Origin: a virus
Strand: one strand, 5' to 3'
Length of the DNA stretch: 51,430 bases
Virus record (IMG/VR): IMGVR_UViG_3300021376_003159
Coordinates: 1-51,430 of that record
Below, in pieces: positions 46,904 through 51,430 of this stretch. The notes below the pieces were generated by a model. The model saw nothing but the letters and a program-made list of their open reading frames with translations. It was not told the DNA's origin and ran no database searches. The first letter of the stretch is position 1, and each line of letters begins with the position of its first letter. The position numbers and the translations under genes were made by a program.

Positions 46904-49900
46904 ATGGCATCTATTGCTAACACCGTCACGATTTCAACGGATCTAAATGTAGATCCGTATTATGATGACTTCAGTGAGTCTAAAAATTTTCATCGTATTC
47001 TATTTCGTCCTGGTCTAGCAGTTCAGGCGCGCGAACTTACTCAAATTCAATCAGTTTTGCAAAATCAGATTGATCGTTTTGCCGAGCATATTTTCAAAGA
47101 AGGCAGCATTGTTCGTGGGTGTGCTACAACTTTAGATCGCGATGTCATTTATATGAAGCTTCGTGATAAGGCATCTAATGGTACAACTGTAGTCAATGTT
47201 TATTCCTTTTTGTATAAAACCGTCACTGGATCTACATCTGGTGTTTCGGCTAATGTCATTGAGGTAAATGACGGATCAGAAGCTAATACACCAAATTTCA
47301 AAACTCTATTTGTAAAATTAACTGGTGCTAACGGTGCTCGTCGTACATTTGCTAATGGCGAAGTTTTAACTGCTTCGGGTGGTGGTGGGCTTACAGCTAA
47401 TCTTATTACATCATCGGCCACTGGATTTTCAGCCCTAATGAAAATCGGATCTGGTGTAATCTATGCCAAAGATCATTTTATTAGAGCCGATGAAAATACC
47501 CTAGTATTATCAAAATATAGCTCAAATGCTTCTGTTCGTGTCGGATTTGATGTTGTTGAATCTATTATTAAAGAAGCCGACGATTCTACCCTTTTAGATC
47601 CAGCATCAGGTTCTTATAACTATGCAGCCCCCGGTGCGGCCCGTCTAAAACTTTCATTACAATTCTCAAAGAAAGCTTTGACTGATACGGCCAGCAATAA
47701 TTTTGTTGAGCTAATTCAAATTAAAAATGGTGTTATTCAGACACGTTCTGATACAACTCAATATAATTTGCTGCGTGATTATTTTGCAAAGCGTACTTAT
47801 GATGAGTCAGGAAATTATGTAGTTAATGGACTTTCGCCTAGATTACGTGAGCATCTATTAAGCGGAAATAATCAAGGTGTTTATACTGCAGGTGAAGGTG
47901 GAAGCGCATCTAAATTAGTTGTTGAAATTAATCCCGGTAAAGCTTATGTTCAAGGTTTTGATATTGAACAGCTACAAAGCGCACGAGTTACCCTTGATAA
48001 AGCTACTGATTTTAAATCAGTAGAACAAGCATCTGCACTAATCGATTATGGTAATTATGTCATAGTTGATAACGTTGTTGGTGGTTGGGATGTAAATTCT
48101 CAGGGCTTAGTCAGTCTCAGATCACAACAAGCAAATGCAGTTTCAACAAGAAACTATTCGACTACAAATTTTCCAGCAACACAAATTGGTACTGCTCGTG
48201 TTCGTGCTATTGAACATTATACCGGTACACCAGGTCTTCCCTCTACACAATATAAACTCTTTCTAACAGATATCAATATGTCTGCCGGATTTGGATTTGC
48301 AAATGTTCAATCTATTGCTTTTAGTGCCGGGGCTGGCCAGGCTAACGGCAAGGCTGATATTTTAGGGTCAAATGGTAAAAACGCAAATACTGCTGATTCA
48401 TCGTTTGACACAGCCGTATTTCGTTTGCCTGCAACAGCTATTCGCCGTCTACGTGACACATTAGGTAATATTGACAACGATTTCCCATTCAAGAAGTCAT
48501 TTGATATTACATTTGGCACAGGTGGTACAGCATCTGTTGCTTCTGGTTCTGCCAGCGAAACATTTGCAGGAAGCGGTGTTATATCTTCGGCTACAGGCCG
48601 TGCCAACTATTATGTTGTTGCTAGAGGATCTACAAATACCGCGGCAGTTAGCACTTTAAGACTAAGCACAACAAGCGGATCAAATACTATAACTCGCTCT
48701 AATAGCTCAATCGATTTAACAACTAGATTTAGTGCAGGTGAATTAATTCGTGTTGCAAATACGGGTGACTTTATTGTTACATCTGTATCAGCATCATCTT
48801 TGAATACCTTATCAACAGCTGGTGCTACCCGCACAAATATGCGAGTTCATAAGCTTATAAAACAAGGTCAGGTATTGGATTTTGGTGGTAGCGGTGGTTT
48901 AGCTGGAGCAGCTCGTACCATCACAGTATCATCTTCAACTCAAACTGATTTTGATCTGAAAGAAACTCTTGGTGCATCACTTAATGCGACAGTTCTCACC
49001 GAACTAAACAAGGTTGATGGTCAAGAAGCATCAAAAACGGTCAATAGAAATCGTAGAGTTCAAATTAGAATTGGTGCTGGTGGTGGTACGTCATATGTTG
49101 CTAATACCACAGGACCTTGGCCGCTTGGTCTATCTGATGGATTTAAGTTAGTATCTGTTCGCAGAAAATCAGGTTCTAATTTCGCATCTCTGACAGAGGG
49201 TGCAGATGTAACAAACAGCTTTACCCTTGATGCGGGAATGCTAGATGATTTCTATAGCCATGCGCGTCTGGTGCGTAAGCCCGGTAGTGGTATTTCACTA
49301 TCAACTGGCGATAGACTGCTAGTTACACTTGATTATTTTACTCATAGCTATTCATCTGGTGTTGGCTATTTCTCAGTCGATTCGTATCCCGTCGATGACG
49401 TAAATGCAGCAGCTGATACCACAAAAATATTTACATATGAAATTCCAGTTTATGTTTCACCAAGAACTGGTTTAAGATATGATTTGAGAGATTGCGTAGA
49501 TATTCGTCCTCGTATGACGGACACCGCAAATAGCGTTACCTCGCTTACAAATATATCAATTAATCCAAAACTATCAACGACATTTGATCAGCCGTCTGGT
49601 GGTTTAAGATTTATGGCGCCCGGTGAAAATTTCACCGCAGACCTTGACTATTATCTACTTCGAAATGATAGAATTGTTCTTGATCGCGATGGCAATTATA
49701 TTGCGGTAAAGGGTGTACCGTCGCTTAATCCGACAACACCAGATGAACCCAAAGATACTATGTCAATTACGACTATTAATCTGACACCATACCCATCACT
49801 TGCTGATGAGCAGGCCCGCAGAGTTAATAGAGGTGATTTGGCATCAAAGGTATTTCCTGTTAAAAATCCTAGATTTACAATGAAAGATATTGGTGTTCTA

Positions 49901-51430
49901 AGAGATAGAATTGAAAATCTTGAATACTATACAACTCTCAATTTACTTGAGATGGATACCAAAAATCTTCTTGTTCAAGATTCAGCGGGTAATAATAGAT
50001 TTAAAAATGGAATCTTAGTTGATCCATTTTATGGACACAATGTAGGCGATGTAAAAAATTCGGATTATAAAATTGCCATTGATCCTAATTTCGGTGAAGC
50101 GCGCCCCCCATTTAAGCTTGATAATATCGAGCTTTTCTATAATTCGGCCAATTCAACAAATGTTGTTCGCACAAATGTCACACCAGGTGGTGTAGCCAGA
50201 GACCAAATTGTTTTCATTGCGAATTCTGCATCAGCATTTGCTAATGGTTCTACAGTAAGCTCTGGTGGAACAACTGCTACCCTGAGATTTAAGGTGGGTA
50301 ATAAGCTATATGTTGAAAATGCAACTGGTAATTTTGTTGCATCGTCAACAATTTCAAGCGGAGCTGTGTCCTCAACTATCTCTGGTGTATATGGTATTCT
50401 TGCCGGTGAAACTATAACACTGCCATATACTCATGAGATATTTGTAAATCAGCCGTATAATTCCACTACTAGAAATGCTGCAGGTCTATTTTGGAAGTGG
50501 AATGGCAACATTACTCTTGATCCCCCATCAGACTATTGGGTCGATACTGTTCAGCTTCCTGACGTACTTGTCAATATTGATAATTTTGATGAAAACTGGG
50601 AGCAAAGTGGTGCATGGGGTACTGTCTGGAGCGATTGGCAAACCCTATCTCAATCAACTGATGTTAGCGAAGTTCGCGGAGCATTTCCCCAGCAAGTAAT
50701 AACCACAACTACGACCACAACAAATCAAGCTAGAGTTGGAACTCGTAGAACTCTTGTTCCTAGAACTACTACCACAAGCACAGGTAATAGGGTAGTAAGC
50801 ACAAATATTCAACCCTTTATGAGATCGCGAGAAATTAGATTTATAGGTCGTGGTGTTAAGCCGACATCAAGAGTATATCCATTCTTTGATGGAACTGCGG
50901 TATCACAATATGTAACACCAACTAATTCATCATTTGCAAATACTGCAAATGAAGGTGGACATCTTATTTCTGTAGCAAACGGAAATGTATATGGAATATT
51001 CCGTCTACCGTCTAATGAAAATATGAGATTTAGAACTGGTAGTCGTATTTTTAGACTGACAGATTCACCAACAAATGATACCAATCAGGGCACTTTCTTA
51101 ACTTCGGCCGAAACTGTATATACAGCCGAAGGGCTTACACAAGATGTGCAAAATACTGTTGTAAGCACAAGAACTGGTGATGTTGTTTCTGAGGCAGTTC
51201 TAGAAGGTAGAACTTCAATTACTGTTGATCAAACAATTTTTGATCCTATCGCACAATCATTTACAATGGATACTAATTCTGTTGGTAGAATATCAGGCTC
51301 AGGCGCATTTGTAACTAAGGTTGATCTGTTCTTTGCTACTAAAGATACCCAAATTGGTTGCGAAATACATATTCGTGCAGTTGATCCTCTAACCAATAAC
51401 ATAACACCTCGTATAGTTCCGTTTAGCAGT
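46904..51430 (+). CDS. DUF4815-type virion protein, incomplete at window end
   Basis: The frame is open from ATG 46904 (MASIANTVTIS, with AGAGGAAC upstream) to the last base, at least 1509 aa. The opening DLNVDPYYDDFSESKNFHRILFRPG and VQARELTQIQSVLQNQIDRF are the DUF4815 signature seen in large virion proteins of T4-like environmental phages. Later regions hold RPRMTDT-like, GLFWKWNGNITLDPPSDYWVDT and TTTTTTTNQARVGTRRT low-complexity parts. Near the window end QSFTMDTNSVG and TKVDLFFATKDTQ are similar to the tail of that family. It follows gp8 and may do the job of T4 gp10 or of a tail-fibre connector. Short opposite-strand frames inside it are shadows. Confidence 0.85.
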   Translation, partial: MASIANTVTISTDLNVDPYYDDFSESKNFHRILFRPGLAVQARELTQIQSVLQNQIDRFAEHIFKEGSIVRGCATTLDRDVIYMKLRDKASNGTTVVNVYSFLYKTVTGSTSGVSANVIEVNDGSEANTPNFKTLFVKLTGANGARRTFANGEVLTASGGGGLTANLITSSATGFSALMKIGSGVIYAKDHFIRADENTLVLSKYSSNASVRVGFDVVESIIKEADDSTLLDPASGSYNYAAPGAARLKLSLQFSKKALTDTASNNFVELIQIKNGVIQTRSDTTQYNLLRDYFAKRTYDESGNYVVNGLSPRLREHLLSGNNQGVYTAGEGGSASKLVVEINPGKAYVQGFDIEQLQSARVTLDKATDFKSVEQASALIDYGNYVIVDNVVGGWDVNSQGLVSLRSQQANAVSTRNYSTTNFPATQIGTARVRAIEHYTGTPGLPSTQYKLFLTDINMSAGFGFANVQSIAFSAGAGQANGKADILGSNGKNANTADSSFDTAVFRLPATAIRRLRDTLGNIDNDFPFKKSFDITFGTGGTASVASGSASETFAGSGVISSATGRANYYVVARGSTNTAAVSTLRLSTTSGSNTITRSNSSIDLTTRFSAGELIRVANTGDFIVTSVSASSLNTLSTAGATRTNMRVHKLIKQGQVLDFGGSGGLAGAARTITVSSSTQTDFDLKETLGASLNATVLTELNKVDGQEASKTVNRNRRVQIRIGAGGGTSYVANTTGPWPLGLSDGFKLVSVRRKSGSNFASLTEGADVTNSFTLDAGMLDDFYSHARLVRKPGSGISLSTGDRLLVTLDYFTHSYSSGVGYFSVDSYPVDDVNAAADTTKIFTYEIPVYVSPRTGLRYDLRDCVDIRPRMTDTANSVTSLTNISINPKLSTTFDQPSGGLRFMAPGENFTADLDYYLLRNDRIVLDRDGNYIAVKGVPSLNPTTPDEPKDTMSITTINLTPYPSLADEQARRVNRGDLASKVFPVKNPRFTMKDIGVLRDRIENLEYYTTLNLLEMDTKNLLVQDSAGNNRFKNGILVDPFYGHNVGDVKNSDYKIAIDPNFGEARPPFKLDNIELFYNSANSTNVVRTNVTPGGVARDQIVFIANSASAFANGSTVSSGGTTATLRFKVGNKLYVENATGNFVASSTISSGAVSSTISGVYGILAGETITLPYTHEIFVNQPYNSTTRNAAGLFWKWNGNITLDPPSDYWVDTVQLPDVLVNIDNFDENWEQSGAWGTVWSDWQTLSQSTDVSEVRGAFPQQVITTTTTTTNQARVGTRRTLVPRTTTTSTGNRVVSTNIQPFMRSREIRFIGRGVKPTSRVYPFFDGTAVSQYVTPTNSSFANTANEGGHLISVANGNVYGIFRLPSNENMRFRTGSRIFRLTDSPTNDTNQGTFLTSAETVYTAEGLTQDVQNTVVSTRTGDVVSEAVLEGRTSITVDQTIFDPIAQSFTMDTNSVGRISGSGAFVTKVDLFFATKDTQIGCEIHIRAVDPLTNNITPRIVPFSS

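Overview
This window is part of a large T4-like (Straboviridae-related) contractile-tailed phage genome, almost certainly from an environmental phage of a Gram-negative, probably alphaproteobacterial, host. The T4 kinship is seen directly in the replication block 33-59-32 and in the baseplate set (homologues of gp26, gp54, gp4, gp48, gp53, gp27, gp5, gp25, gp6, a gp7-like protein, gp8 and a DUF4815 protein). The host guess rests on a circularly permuted two-piece tmRNA gene whose tag reads ANDNGFAVALAA. That architecture is known from alphaproteobacteria, some cyanobacteria and a betaproteobacterial lineage, and ANDN-type tags are typical of alphaproteobacteria. Two TctC/Bug-type periplasmic binding proteins fit the same picture. 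The host assignment is inference.

Layout. 1-3.1 kb: glycosyltransferase-like genes and a DUF262/ParB-like + HNH protein. 3.1-8.1 kb: two TctC/Bug solute-binding proteins, an SGNH hydrolase-like protein, small membrane proteins and eight tRNA genes in three places (Gln; Leu-Ile2/Met-Arg; class II UAU-Val-Tyr-Lys). 8.1-14.8 kb: SufE, then an AT-rich strand-alternating array of five RimK-like ATP-grasp ligase paralogues (minus strand) interleaved with four paralogous 69-93 aa proteins (plus strand). This array is the best candidate for an undescribed system. 14.8-20.8 kb: a dense, GC-richer early-type region of small genes with ATP-dependent DNA ligase, GNAT-like, GP88-like and methyltransferase genes, driven by a repeated promoter type (TGTACA-N17-TANNAT). 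At three of the six promoters the -35 lies 31-35 bp downstream of a GTGTGA-N8-TCACA inverted repeat. 20.8-29.4 kb: radical SAM protein, holin-like protein, dNMP kinase, PhoH-like ATPase, PD-(D/E)XK exonuclease, permuted tmRNA, SleB-type cell-wall hydrolase, KdsA, cupin, then gp33, gp59 and gp32. 29.4-35.5 kb (minus strand): two large structural proteins, one with a lysozyme-like domain, then gp26 with an apparent -1 frameshift extension, gp54, a conserved protein and gp4. 35.6-51.4 kb (plus strand): baseplate genes, ending in an open DUF4815 gene that runs off the window.

How it works together. Host-type promoters (the TGTACA family, plus TTGACA-N17-TATAAG in front of the tmRNA and gp32) probably serve early and middle genes. 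T4-like late promoters (CATAAATA/TATAAATA about 20-30 nt before starts) and a gp33 coactivator homologue point to T4-type late transcription of the virion genes. Host-interface functions are unusually rich: Fe-S sulfur transfer (SufE), LPS sugar synthesis (KdsA), carboxylate-binding proteins, ribosome rescue RNA and tRNAs. No stretch over 300 bases lacks a gene: 25375-25731 holds the tmRNA and 7657-8079 holds tRNAs. No CRISPR array, insertion sequence, integrase or attachment site was seen. All assignments were made by reading; no database search was run.
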